Shown here: piece by piece, positions 23,670-32,500 of the stretch | Numbering within the stretch: the first letter of the stretch is position 1 | Layout: every line of letters starts with the position of its first letter | NCBI GenBank assembly: GCA_003222155.1 | Contig: QHUU01000097.1 | Location: forward strand, 1-41,070 | Length of the DNA stretch: 41,070 bases | Source: Gemmatimonadota bacterium | GTDB lineage: Bacteria; Gemmatimonadota; Gemmatimonadetes; Gemmatimonadales; GWC2-71-9 | Direction of reading: 5' to 3' | Program-made: the position numbers and the translations under genes | Notes under the pieces: generated by a model | The model's database searches: none | Told to the model about the DNA's origin: nothing | Seen by the model: only the letters and a program-made list of their open reading frames with translations

Positions 23670-24808
23670 CGTGGTGGATCCCCGCCGCGTACGCCGGGTT
23701 CCTGGCGCTGCTCGTCTATCGCTACGCTACCCGGCGTCCCCGTCTCGCCGACTGGCCGCCCCAGACGAGCGGAGCACTCGTGTCCGTGATCGTGCCGGCG
23801 CGCAACGAAGCCGTGAACGTCGAGGCGTGCATCCGCTCCATTGTCGCAACGGCATACCGGCCGCTCGAGGTGATCGTAGTGGACGACCGCTCGACCGACG
23901 GCACGGCGGCGATCGTCGAGCGGCTGGCGGGCGTGCGGCTGGTGCGGGGAGCGGAGTTGCCACCGCGATGGTTCGGGAAGCAGTGGGCATTGGTGCAGGG
24001 GTACCGCCAGGCGCGGGGAGAGCTGCTGCTGTTCGTCGACGCCGACACGCGGCACCACCCGGAGCTGATTCCGCGGGCGGTGCGTGTGCTCACGGCCGAG
24101 CGCGTCGCGCTGGTGAGCGTGGTATCGCGCCAGGAAATGGTGACCTTCTGGGAGCGGCTGGTGCAGCCGCACGTGTTCGTAGCGCTGGCGGCACGCGTCG
24201 GCGACCTGCGACGTATCAACCGTACACGGGTGGAGTGGGACGCCATCGCCAACGGGCAGTTCATTCTCACGACTCGCTCGGCCTACGAGACCGTGGGAAC
24301 ACATGAGGCAGTGCGGGAAAGCGTGGTGGAGGACCTCGCACTGGCTCAAACCTACGTGCGACATCATCTCGACATCTTCCTGACACACGGTGAGCAGTAC
24401 ATGGCCACGCGCATGTACCGGAGCCTCGCCGGAATCGTGGAGGGGTGGACCAAGAACCTCGCGACCGGGGTGCCGCTCGCGTTTCCGCCGATCCCGCTGG
24501 TGCGCCGAGTGGCTCCTTATTTGATGTGGCTGCCCGCCCTGCTGTGGATCCTGCCGCCGCTGGCGTGGGCGGTGTTCGGGTGGTGGTGGGCGGCTGTCAC
24601 GACGCTGATCTCACTTGGAATCTGGGTCGCCGTGTATTGGGCCGAGGGGGCGCCGCTGTGGTATGCGCTGCTCTACCCGTTCGGGGCGGGTGTGGTGGCG
24701 TGGATCATGATCCGGTCGGCATGGCGCGGATCGGCGCGAATCGAATGGCGGGGCAGATCATACGAAACAGGCAAGGCCACTACTGGACGCACAGACGCAC
24801 GGGGGTGA
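23666..24808 (+). CDS. Membrane-bound family 2 glycosyltransferase
   Basis: A 380-residue GT-A enzyme. An N-terminal anchor helix (WWIPAAYAGFLALLVYRYA) is followed by VSVIVPARNEAVNVEACIRSIVATAYRPLEVIVVDDRSTDGT, the DxD motif in LLLFVDADTRHHPEL, and acceptor-side GQFILTTRSAYETVGTHEAVRESVVEDLALAQ, with the ED motif. The last 100 residues hold three membrane helices. It resembles CrtQ-like/hopanoid-associated transferases acting on lipid acceptors at the membrane; the sugar and acceptor are unknown. GTG start overlaps the symporter stop by 4 nt (GTGA) and follows an AGGAGA. The last residues (TGRTDARG) come from hairpin repeat copy 3. Confidence 0.88.
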   Translation: MTWWIPAAYAGFLALLVYRYATRRPRLADWPPQTSGALVSVIVPARNEAVNVEACIRSIVATAYRPLEVIVVDDRSTDGTAAIVERLAGVRLVRGAELPPRWFGKQWALVQGYRQARGELLLFVDADTRHHPELIPRAVRVLTAERVALVSVVSRQEMVTFWERLVQPHVFVALAARVGDLRRINRTRVEWDAIANGQFILTTRSAYETVGTHEAVRESVVEDLALAQTYVRHHLDIFLTHGEQYMATRMYRSLAGIVEGWTKNLATGVPLAFPPIPLVRRVAPYLMWLPALLWILPPLAWAVFGWWWAAVTTLISLGIWVAVYWAEGAPLWYALLYPFGAGVVAWIMIRSAWRGSARIEWRGRSYETGKATTGRTDARG

Positions 24809-24890
24809 ACAGTTTGAGCGAGGAGGTATTCCTGTTACTCGCGGCTGTTCTCCCCCGCGCGTCTGTGCGTCTGTGCGTCTAGCCTGTTCA
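24768..24890. repeat. Hairpin repeat, CTAG family, copy 3
   Basis: The left arm CTGGACGCACAGACGCAC lies at 24783; the right arm GCGTCTGTGCGTCTGTGCGT ends in CTAG at 24882. Outer ends ACAGGC / GCCTGT are also complementary. The core CCTGTTACTCGC is shared with copies 1 and 2. It supplies the C-terminal residues and stop codon of the glycosyltransferase and fills the gap to the next stop. Confidence 0.85.
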
Positions 24891-25247
24891 CACTCCGCAG
24901 GCCTGAAACACCGGCGGATGATCACCGCGCTGCAGCAGGTCATGCAGCATCTCATGCTCCACGAGCTGGCGGTCGTTGCGCCAGCGATGCGCGAGGTAAA
25001 TCGTGTGGCGAGGCTGCCACCACCCATCGCACCGACCCTCGTAGGCGGGACACGGATAGTCGACACCGGGCACCTCGTACCACTCCACGCGATCGAACCC
25101 GGCCCAGAGACCGGCGCACGCCTCGATGGCGCTCCACCACGTCTGATACGCGGGGGGTGGCGTGAACTCGATGGCGCCCGCAGGGGCGAAGCTGTCGAGA
25201 CAGCCGAGCAGCAGCGGCAGCAGCAGCCAGCGAGTGCGACGCGTCAT
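24888..25247 (-). CDS. Small lipoprotein with HExxH motif
   Basis: A 119-residue protein with a lipoprotein signal (MTRRTRWLLLPLLLGC, lipid on Cys16). The mature part has four or more cysteines (IEACAGLW, YPCPAYEGRCDGWW) and ends with RQLVEHEMLHDLLQRGDHPPVFQACGV. HEMLH matches the zinc-binding HExxH of zincin metallopeptidases, and GDH may give a third ligand (H-E-x-x-H-x7-H). At this size it would be a minimal peptidase domain or a non-catalytic metal-binding protein. It overlaps the nickel-transporter stop by 4 nt (ATGA), so it is the second gene of a two-gene unit; a metal link is plausible. Not recognised as a named family. Confidence 0.7.
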   Translation of the reverse strand: MTRRTRWLLLPLLLGCLDSFAPAGAIEFTPPPAYQTWWSAIEACAGLWAGFDRVEWYEVPGVDYPCPAYEGRCDGWWQPRHTIYLAHRWRNDRQLVEHEMLHDLLQRGDHPPVFQACGV

Positions 25248-25945
25248 AGTCCCGCGAGCGTGGTCGCCGCGAGGCCGAACCCCACGGCCACGCTGGTGAG
25301 AGCCGAGCCGAGGTGCAGCACGGTCGCCCAGCGCGCCGCCCGCCCCGACGCGAGCCGCACGACGGCGGCGAGCGAGAGCGACACCAACAGCATCCCGATC
25401 ATCGTGCCGGCGGCGAAGGCCAGGAAATAGGCGAGCTGGGCGCCACGGGTGGGCGCCGCCGCGACGAGGAGCACCAGGAGCGCGGCGCTGCCGGCGAGCC
25501 CATGCAGCAGGCCGAATCCGAGCGAGCGCCCGGCGTCGCCGCGGGGGTGGGCGTGCTGGTGCGCGGCCTCGTGGGCGTGGCTGTGGAGATGGAGGTGGGG
25601 CGTTCCCCCCTCACGGTGGGAGTGCGCGTGCAGGTGCCACCGGCCCCGGGCGTAGCGCACGATCACCGACACGCCGAGGCCGATGAGCAGCAGCGCCACG
25701 AGAAAGTCGGCCGCGGGCGAGAAGCGTTCCGGCAGGCTCAGCCCGAACAGGATGATCGCCCCCACCACGGCCCCGACGCTCACGGTGTGCCCCACGGCCC
25801 AGGCGAGCCCCAGCCGGCAGGCGTCGAGCAAGCGCCCCTGGCGCGTGGCCAGCGTGGAAACGGCCGCCAGGTGGTCCGGCTCGAACGCGTGTCGCAGCCC
25901 GAGCAGCAGGCCAAGGCCCGCAAGAGCGGAGAGGTTGGGGCTCAT
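25244..25945 (-). CDS. NicO-type nickel/cobalt transporter
   Basis: A 233-residue membrane protein with about six helices. The helix 1 metal motif RHAFEPDHLAAVSTL (H-x4-DH) and AVGHTVSVGAVVG (H-x-x-S) identify the NicO/RcnA-UreH superfamily. Between helices 3 and 4 lies a His-rich loop of about 35 residues (HLHAHSHREGG, PHLHLHSHAHEAAHQHAH) that would bind Ni2+ or Co2+. This type can work as importer or exporter; direction is not decidable. ATG at 25945 is favoured over the longer frame to 26152, which covers the sigma-factor gene. TAGATT lies 7 nt before it. Divergent from the ECF sigma gene. Confidence 0.88.
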   Translation of the reverse strand: MSPNLSALAGLGLLLGLRHAFEPDHLAAVSTLATRQGRLLDACRLGLAWAVGHTVSVGAVVGAIILFGLSLPERFSPAADFLVALLLIGLGVSVIVRYARGRWHLHAHSHREGGTPHLHLHSHAHEAAHQHAHPRGDAGRSLGFGLLHGLAGSAALLVLLVAAAPTRGAQLAYFLAFAAGTMIGMLLVSLSLAAVVRLASGRAARWATVLHLGSALTSVAVGFGLAATTLAGL

Positions 25946-25952
25946 GGCTCGC

Positions 25953-25958
25953 AATCTA
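25953..25958 (-). promoter_or_regulatory. -10 element of the nickel-transporter gene
   Basis: TAGATT on the minus strand, 7 nt before ATG; no Shine-Dalgarno sequence. Suggests a leaderless transcript. Confidence 0.4.
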
Positions 25959-25971
25959 CCCGATTCATTAC

Positions 25972-25999
25972 AACCTTTCACCCCTAAGCCATATCGAAT
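25972..25999 (+). promoter_or_regulatory. Possible ECF-type promoter of the sigma operon
   Basis: AACCTTT (25972-25978) and TCGAAT (25994-25999) with 15 bp between. The AAC-containing -35 element is typical of ECF sigma targets, and many ECF operons are self-activated. The -10 match is weak, so this is tentative. Transcription would begin at or near the ATG. Confidence 0.25.
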
Positions 26000-26006
26000 C
26001 AGGGAC

Positions 26007-26579
26007 ATGGAGCTCACCACTCCCGGGGTGGCGACACTGCGCAGGGATCTCGACCAGACGGCGCGGGACGCGGAAACAGCCGACGTGGCGCTCGCCGCCT
26101 CTGGGGACGGCCGGGCGTTCGAGCGGCTGTACCAGACGCACGTTGCCCGCATCTACAGTCTGGCCCGGCGGATGACCGGGGAGGATCACGCGGACGATCT
26201 CACGCAGGACGTGTTCGTGCGGGCCTGGACCAAGCTCGCGACGTTTCGCGCGGAGGCGGCGTTCGGTACGTGGCTGCATCGGCTCGCGGTGAACGTCATT
26301 CTGGCCCGGCGGACCACGCTCGGCACCGAGCGCGGCCGCTACGACGACTCCGAGGGCGCGCTGGACGGCGTCTCGAGCCGCCCTCACGCCCCCGAGCTGT
26401 CGCTCGATTTCGAGGAGGCGATCGGGCGACTGCCCGACGGCGCCCGGCAGGTGTTCGTGTTGCACGACATCGAGGGATACCGTCACGAGGAGATCGCCGA
26501 CCTGCTGGGGATCGTGCCGGGGACGTCGAAATCGCAGCTGCATCACGCGCGCATGGCGCTGCGCCGACATCTGGAATGA
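26007..26579 (+). CDS. ECF RNA polymerase sigma factor
   Basis: A 190-residue group 4 sigma-70 factor. Region 2: FERLYQTHVARIYSLARRMTGEDHADDLTQDVFVRAWTKLATFRAEAAFGTWLHRLAVNVI, with the core-binding DDLTQDVF and -10 reading FRAEAAFGTWL. Region 4: EEAIGRLPDGARQVFVLHDIEGYRHEEIADLLGIVPGTSKSQLHHARMALRRHL, with the -35-reading helix-turn-helix. Directly followed (13 bp) by an anti-sigma factor and two DUF4097 proteins, so it is likely an envelope or surface stress regulator of that operon. ATG at 26007 gives the usual length; longer frames reach into the divergent gene. Confidence 0.95.
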   Translation: MELTTPGVATLRRDLDQTARDAETADVALAASGDGRAFERLYQTHVARIYSLARRMTGEDHADDLTQDVFVRAWTKLATFRAEAAFGTWLHRLAVNVILARRTTLGTERGRYDDSEGALDGVSSRPHAPELSLDFEEAIGRLPDGARQVFVLHDIEGYRHEEIADLLGIVPGTSKSQLHHARMALRRHLE

Positions 26580-26592
26580 CAAGGGAGCATCG

Positions 26593-27252
26593 ATGAGCGA
26601 TACATGGACAAACCGACTCTCCGAGTACGTCGACGGAGATCTTCCCGAGAGGGACCGCGCGACGCTCGAGGCGCACCTGCCGACCTGTGCAGAGTGCCGC
26701 GCGACGCTCGACGAGCTGCGCCGGGTCGTCGCCCGCGCGCAGACATTGGACGACAGGTCGCCCACGGCGGATCTCTGGCCCGCGATCGCGCGCCACGTCG
26801 GCGTGGTGAGCCTCGACGCCCGGCGCGCGCGCCGGCGTCTGTCCTTCACCGTGCCGCAGCTCGCTGCCGCCGCGGTCGTGCTGGCCCTGCTTTCCGGCGC
26901 GTCGGCGTGGCTGCTGCTGCGTCGGCCGGACGCGGGGCCGCCGTCGCAGTCGACCACGACCCCGACACCCATACTGACGAACGCGGGGACGTACGAGGCG
27001 AATCCCAGGTACGCGGCAGCGGTGGCGAACCTGGAGCGCGTGCTGGCACAGGGTCGCGGCCGGCTCGATACGGCCACGGTGCGGGTGATCGCGAAGAACC
27101 TCGGGATCATCGACCGGGCGATTCGCGACGCGCAGAGCGCCCTGGCCGCGGACCCGGCGAACTCATACCTGAATCTGCACCTCGCCCAAGAGATGCGGCG
27201 CAAACTGGAGCTCCTGCGGCAGGCGGCGGCACTCGCGGGCGCGCAGACCTAG
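26593..27252 (+). CDS. Zinc-finger anti-sigma factor
   Basis: A 219-residue single-pass membrane protein. The N-terminal ZAS domain has LSEYVDGDLPERDRATLEAHLPTCAECRATLDELR, with the H-x3-C-x2-C motif that binds zinc and clamps the ECF sigma factor. One membrane helix lies at about 94-114 (LAAAAVVLALLSGASAWLLL). The outer part (about 125-219) is a helical segment (YAAAVANLERVLAQGRGRLD...NSYLNLHLAQEMRRKLELLRQ) resembling extracellular domains of similar anti-sigma proteins. AGGGAGC lies before ATG. Expected to hold the upstream sigma factor inactive until an envelope signal arrives. Confidence 0.92.
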   Translation: MSDTWTNRLSEYVDGDLPERDRATLEAHLPTCAECRATLDELRRVVARAQTLDDRSPTADLWPAIARHVGVVSLDARRARRRLSFTVPQLAAAAVVLALLSGASAWLLLRRPDAGPPSQSTTTPTPILTNAGTYEANPRYAAAVANLERVLAQGRGRLDTATVRVIAKNLGIIDRAIRDAQSALAADPANSYLNLHLAQEMRRKLELLRQAAALAGAQT

Positions 27253-27268
27253 AGGAGGACAGACGAGC

Positions 27269-28171
27269 ATGCTCACCACCCTGGCGACGCTGGCAGGCCT
27301 CGCGCTCGCGCAACAGACCGACACGACCGTCCCCGTGCGGGCGGGCGCCCGCCTCGAGGTGAACAACTTCGGCGGGGAGATCGCCGTGAAGACCTGGAGC
27401 AAGAGCGCGGTGCGGATCGCGGCGAGCCACTCGAGTCGCGACCACATCACGGTCGAGGCGTCCGACCAGGTGGTGCGGGTGAAGTCGGAGAGCCGGCGCG
27501 GCCCGTCCCAGGTCGTGGATTACGAGATCACCGTCCCCGCCGCCATGGCGCTCGCCCTGTCGGGCGTCTACACCGACATCTCGGTCGAGGGGAGCCAGGG
27601 GGAGATCACGGCCGAGACGGTCCAGGGCGCGATCAAGGTCTCGGGGGGCGCCGGCAACGTCTCGCTCAAGTCCGTGCAGGGCGACGTGACACTCGAGAAG
27701 GCGCGCGGCCGTATCGACTTGAGCAGCGTGAACGAGACCATCAAGGCGAGCCAGATCTCGGGCGACCTCTCGGCGGAGACCGTGAACGGCGACATCTCGC
27801 TCGTGCAGATCGAGTCCGCCAACGCCGAAGCGAACACGGTCAACGGCGACGTCGTGTACGACGGAACCATCAAGGACGGCGGCCGCTACCGCTTCTCGAC
27901 CCACGACGGCGATCTGCGCGTGTCGATCCCCGACAAGTCCGGCGTCGCCGTCTCGGTATCGACGTTCAACGGTGATTTCAGCGCCTGCTTCCCGGTCCAG
28001 CTGACCGGCAAGACCAAGCACCGTTTCAGCTTCACGATCGGCTCGGGGAGCGCCCGGCTCGAGCTCGAGTCGTTCGATGGCGACATCCGGCTGTGTCGTC
28101 CCGGCCAGCTGGCCAAGGACAAGGACCGGGACGAGGACAAGGACCACAACCAGCACCAGGAGGAGGAATGA
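27269..28171 (+). CDS. DUF4097 beta-solenoid-like exported protein, first copy
   Basis: A 300-residue exported protein with a short signal peptide (MLTTLATLAGLALAQQ). From about residue 25 it is a run of short beta repeats: LEVNNFGGEIAVKTW, GVYTDISVEGSQGEITAETVQGAIKVSGG, GDVTLEKARGRIDLSS, then GDLSAETVNGDISLVQI and ANTVNGDVVYDG. The VNGDI/VNGDV pattern is the hallmark of DUF4097 (putative adhesin) proteins. The tail is highly charged (KDKDRDEDKDHNQHQEEE). AGGAGG lies upstream, and the stop overlaps the next start (ATGA). Probably a product and target of the adjacent ECF system; role in surface adhesion or signalling is inferred. Confidence 0.88.
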   Translation: MLTTLATLAGLALAQQTDTTVPVRAGARLEVNNFGGEIAVKTWSKSAVRIAASHSSRDHITVEASDQVVRVKSESRRGPSQVVDYEITVPAAMALALSGVYTDISVEGSQGEITAETVQGAIKVSGGAGNVSLKSVQGDVTLEKARGRIDLSSVNETIKASQISGDLSAETVNGDISLVQIESANAEANTVNGDVVYDGTIKDGGRYRFSTHDGDLRVSIPDKSGVAVSVSTFNGDFSACFPVQLTGKTKHRFSFTIGSGSARLELESFDGDIRLCRPGQLAKDKDRDEDKDHNQHQEEE

Positions 28172-28953
28172 CCATGCGCTTGGCCACGCTCGGGCCGCTC
28201 GTCGTCGCGGCCGCCCTGCCGCTCGCCCGCCCGGCGGCCGCCCAGAGCGAGTTCCACTGGAAGGGCCAGATCGCCGCGGGCAAGACCATCGAGATCAAGG
28301 GCGTGAACGGCGACGTCAGCGCCGTCGCCGGCTCGGGCGACGTCGAGGTGACGGCCGTGAAGCACGCGCGCAAGAGCGACCCCGACGAGGTGAAAATCGA
28401 GGTCGTGCCGCACGAGGGCGGGGTCACCATCTGCGCCGTGTATCCCAGTTACAGCAGGCGTCAAAACACCTGCGAGCCGGCCGAAGGCGGCCACATGAAC
28501 ACGCAGGACAACGATGTGGTGGTGGACTTCACGGTACGGGTGCCCGCCGGCGTGCGGTTCGTCGGTAGGACGGTCAATGGCGCGATCGACGCCGCGAACC
28601 TCGGGGGCGACGTGGAGGCGAACACGGTCAACGGCAGCATCCATGTCGCGACCTCGGGCTACGCGCAGGCCTCGACGGTGAACGGCTCGATCACGGCGTC
28701 GCTGGGCCGCGCCCAGTGGACCGATGCGCTCGAGTTCCATACGGTGAATGGCGCGATCACGGTCGAGCTGCCGGCCAGCGTGTCGACGGAGGTGCGCGCC
28801 AGCACCGTGAACGGGAGCATCGAGACCGACTTCCCTCTCACGGTCACGGGTCGACTGGGCCCGCGGCGGGTGACGGGCACGATCGGGAGCGGAGGCCGAC
28901 GGCTGGCGCTCGAGACGGTGAACGGAAGCATCAGGCTTAGAAAGGCCAGTTAG
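28168..28953 (+). CDS. DUF4097 exported protein, second copy
   Basis: A 261-residue paralogue of the gene before it. Signal peptide about 1-26 (MRLATLGPLVVAAALPLARPAAA). Repeats follow: IEIKGVNGDVSAVAGSGDVEV, FVGRTVNGAIDAANLGGDVEANTVNGSIHVA, ASTVNGSITASLG, FHTVNGAITVELPA, RASTVNGSIETDFPL and LETVNGSIRLRKAS. The TVNGSI unit recurs at least six times, about every 20-25 residues, as in a beta-solenoid. Two cysteines (CAVY, CEPA) may form a disulfide. AGGAGG at 28161-28166 is only 1 nt before the ATG at 28168 but well spaced for the ATG at 28174, which would remove just two residues. It is the last gene of the ECF operon. Confidence 0.88.
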   Translation: MTMRLATLGPLVVAAALPLARPAAAQSEFHWKGQIAAGKTIEIKGVNGDVSAVAGSGDVEVTAVKHARKSDPDEVKIEVVPHEGGVTICAVYPSYSRRQNTCEPAEGGHMNTQDNDVVVDFTVRVPAGVRFVGRTVNGAIDAANLGGDVEANTVNGSIHVATSGYAQASTVNGSITASLGRAQWTDALEFHTVNGAITVELPASVSTEVRASTVNGSIETDFPLTVTGRLGPRRVTGTIGSGGRRLALETVNGSIRLRKAS

Positions 28954-29456
28954 AGGCCCGTGAAAAGCCCGTGAGAGGCCGAGGAAGAGGTTGTGCTACG
29001 GGCGAGCCACCAGGCTGCGGATCAGACCGATGATGAGCCCAATCAAGCGCTCACATCGCTGCAAAGCCTCCACGACGGGCTTGGGCTCGGCAGACAGCCC
29101 GAGCTCCTGGACGAGCTCGAGGTGCGTCCGAAGCTCCATGGCTGAGCCGAGGGCGATGCGAAGACAACGAACAAACTGCGGCTGGTGGCCAAGCCATAGC
29201 CCTCGGCCACATTGGCTGCGACCGACGGAGCCGCTCGGCGTATCTGGTCCGCGAGGGAGAAGTGTCGACTCAGCGGCGGCTCGAGCGTGAGTCGATAGGC
29301 CATCGCCGCCAACTGACGGGCGGCTCTCCAAGCTTCGAGCGATTCCAGCCTCCTCATACGCCTAACCTGGGAATCCGAGAAATCGCGCCGTCATCCGTTC
29401 TACGCGCGCGACATCATGTCATTGCCTTACCCTTCCCTGGCCGTTTCACGGGCCTC
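28953..29456. mobile_element. Putative element with inverted-repeat ends around a broken four-helix-bundle gene
   Basis: A perfect 13-bp inverted repeat, GAGGCCCGTGAAA at 28953-28965 and TTTCACGGGCCTC at 29444-29456, encloses 478 bp that hold only a frameshifted four-helix-bundle gene. A weaker match (GGCC.AGGGAAG-like) follows inside each end. The left end touches the stop codon of the second DUF4097 gene. No transposase and no target duplication are visible, so mobility is an inference. The rest of the gene-free stretch 28954-29564 shows no tRNA, and only a weak promoter-like region before the methyltransferase. Confidence 0.45.
28996..29357 (-). pseudogene. Four-helix-bundle protein (S23/IVP type), frameshifted
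   Basis: Two overlapping minus-strand frames together give one typical four-helix-bundle protein of about 120 residues, the family often encoded in 23S rRNA intervening sequences. Frame A from ATG 29357: RRLESLEAWRAARQLAAMAY, then SLADQIRRAAPSVAANVAEGYG. Frame B continues QFVRCLRIALGSAMELRTHLELVQELGLS and ends at 28996. The switch lies near 29180-29190; the offset fits loss of one base. Each part alone lacks half the bundle. It may be a true pseudogene or a single sequencing error. No reverse transcriptase is nearby, so it is not a diversity-generating Avd. Confidence 0.82.
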
Positions 29457-29564
29457 ATCCCCGCGTCTCTCGTGACCGCGTGATTTTGATCGGCGTCGCA
29501 ATCACCTGGTACCAGCTTGAAGAGGGACCTGACGTAGCGTAGTCGCGTCCGAACCAGGGGTCCC

Positions 29565-32500
29565 GTGGTGCTGCGGGAACTTCTCACCCGCTCCGAGCAG
29601 ATCGATGATCTTCGCCACCTCTTTGGGGCGCTCGGGTTTCAAGCGGCGTGGGAGCACGTGCCGCCCGGGCCCTGGCTCGGCACGGCGCCGGTGGAGGCCG
29701 CGGGCGTCGTGCGGGCGGCGCTGGTGGCGCGGCACGACGCGTTCCGCGTGTTCGCGCTCGAGGCGCGCGATCCCGAGCGCGCGGTGCGGGCGGCGGCGCA
29801 GCGGCTCGCGGCGCACGCCGAGCGGGGCCTCGCGTGCGCGCTGGGTGCGGCACCGCGCCGGCTGCTGTGCGCCAGCTGGCGCGCGGCGGCGCGGGGACCG
29901 GCCATACGGGTCGCCGCCATTCCGCTCGAGCGGCCCCCCGGCAGCTCGCTCGAGACGCTGGAGCGATTCAGCCCGCGGCCGCGCGAGACGGCACTGGCGC
30001 TCAGCCTGCGTGTGGGCGAGGCGCTCGCGAGCGAGGCGGTCACACCACGTTTTTTCCGGGCGTTCCGCGCCACGCTCGAGCGCCTGACCGATCGGCTGAC
30101 CACCCCGCGGGGCCGGGCCGAGCGACACGCCCTCGCCTTGACCGCGTTCACGCGGGTGCTGTTCCTCTACTTCGTCCAGGGCAAAGGGTGGCTGGACGGC
30201 GACCGCCATTACCTGATCCGCAAGTTCGACGACTGCGTCGCCGCGCGGCGGCCGTTTCACCGCCGGGTGCTCGACCCGCTGTGCTTCGGGGCGCTCAACC
30301 GCCCCGCCACCGACCGCTCCAGCGCGGCCCGCGCGCTCGGGCGGCTGCCGTTCCTGAACGGCGGCCTGTTCGAGCCCACCGTCCTCGAGCGGCGCCACGG
30401 CGCCGCGCGGTGGAGCAACGCCGACTGGCGCGACGCGTTCGACGACCTGCTGGAGCGGTTCCACTTCTCGGCGCGCGAGACCGACGACGGCGACGTGGTC
30501 GCCCCCGACATGCTGGGTCGGGTGTTCGAGGGCGTGATGGACCCGGCCGAGCGGCGCGCCAGCGGCAGCTACTACACGCCCGCGGCGCTGGTGCGGGAGA
30601 TCGTGCGCGCCGGGCTCGAGGCCGTGCTCGTCCACCGGCTCGGGCTCGCCCCGGCTGTCGCCGAGGTTTGGATCCATCGGGGCGAGCCGCCGGAGCGAGC
30701 GCCCGACCTGCGGTGCCTCACCGTACTCGATCCGGCGGTGGGCTCGGGGGCGTTTCTGCTCGGCGCGCTCGAGGAGCTCACCCGGCTGCGGTGCGCGACG
30801 GGCGAGGGGCCGGCGTGCGCCGTGCGACGCGACGTGGTGGCACACTCACTATTCGGCGTCGATCTGAGCCTCACCGCGGTGCGGCTCACCGAGCTGCGGC
30901 TGTGGCTCGCCTTGATCGCGGACGTGAGCGTCGATCAGAACGACCGGGAGCTAGCCGCCATCGCGCCGCTACCGAACCTGGACGGGCAGGTGCGCCAGGG
31001 GGACGCGCTCGTCGACCCGCTCACGCTCGCCCGGGCGCTGGGCGGCGCGCCGGCGCCCGCTGCCCCGGGGCCCGAGCTCGAGCGGTTGGGCAGCGCCCGG
31101 CGCACCCTGTTCAGTCTGGCGGGTGCGGCGAAGCGGGACGCGCTCGCCGCGCTCGCCCGGGCCGAGGCCGCGCTCGCCCGGGGGTTGTTTCGGGCGGCGG
31201 TGGCGGCGCTGGAGCGGCGCGGGGGGGAGCTGATCGCGGCGGCGAAGGACCGCGACCTGTTCGGCCGCCGGCGAGGGCTCACGACCGACGAGCGCGCCTT
31301 GCTGCGGCGGCTGCGCGCGAGCCGGCGTGAGCTGCGAGCCGCCGCGGCACGGCTCGAGCGCGAAGGCGGCGCACCGTTCTTCGCGTTCGAGTCGCACTTC
31401 GGCGATGTACTGGCGCGCGGCGGGTTCGACCTCGTGGCCGGAAATCCCCCGTGGGTGCGCGGCGAGCGGGTCCCCGTGCGCGTGCGGGAAGCGCTCACCA
31501 CACGGTACGCGACGTGGCGACCGGCGCGGGGCCGCGGGTTCGCCCATCTGCCGGACCTGGCCGTCGCCTTCGTGGAGCGCGCGCTCGAGCTGGCGGCGCC
31601 CGGCGGCACCGCCGCGCTGCTCGTTCCCGCCAAGCTCGCCTCGAGCGGCTATGCCGAGCCGCTGCGCCGCCGACTGGCCGAAGGCGCGCGGGTCGAGCGC
31701 GTGGCACCGATGCCGGCGGGAAGTGCGTTCGCGGCGGCGGTGTATCCCATGGTGCTCGTCACCACGCGAGCCGAGCCGACGGGGCGCGAGCAGGTCGCTA
31801 CGGCCCTCGGGGCGAGGAGCACTACACCCTTGATCCCGCAGCGCGCACTCGCCGGCGACGGCCCGTGGATCCTGGCGCGCGACGCGGTCCGGGTGGCGCG
31901 GCAGCTCGGGGCGAGCTGCCCGCGAGTGGGCGAGCGGTGGAGACCGCAGCTCGGCGTAAAGACGGGCGCGGACGATGTGTTTCTGAGCGCCCAACCCGGC
32001 GCGGCCACCCGACCCGCGGTCCGGGGCCGCGATCTGGGGCCGTGGCGCGCCACGCCCCGCATCCACCTGCTGTGGACCCACGCGCCCGACGGCCGGCCGC
32101 TCGCCCGCCTGCCGCCCGAGCTCGCCGCGGCGCTCGCACCGCACCTGGATCGGCTGGGCCGCCGCAGCGACTACCGCGCGGGGCCGGCCTGGCAGCTGTT
32201 TCGCACAGCCCTCGCCTACGCGCCCTGCCGCGTGGTCTGGCCCGATCTCGCGCGCCGGCTCGCGGCCGTGGTGCCCGCCCCGGAGCTCGTGCCGCTGAAC
32301 ACCGTGTACGGGATCGCTACGCGCGAGCTGGACGACGCATACGCACTCGCGGCGCTGTTCAACTCGCGCTGGCTCACGGCGCTGGCGCGGCTGCACGCCG
32401 ATCCGGCGCGCGGCGGGTTCCGGCGCTTCAACGCCCGCGTGGTGCGGGGCCTGCCGCTGCCCGTCACCAGTCTGGCGGTGTGGCGCGCCCTCGCCGACCA

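Noticed and set aside
28996-29357. Avd accessory protein of a diversity-generating retroelement
   Set aside because: The family fold is similar, but there is no reverse transcriptase or template/variable repeat in the window and the gene is frameshifted.
29358-29564. A tRNA or small RNA gene before the methyltransferase
   Set aside because: No cloverleaf, T-loop or CCA end could be recognised in this stretch on either strand.
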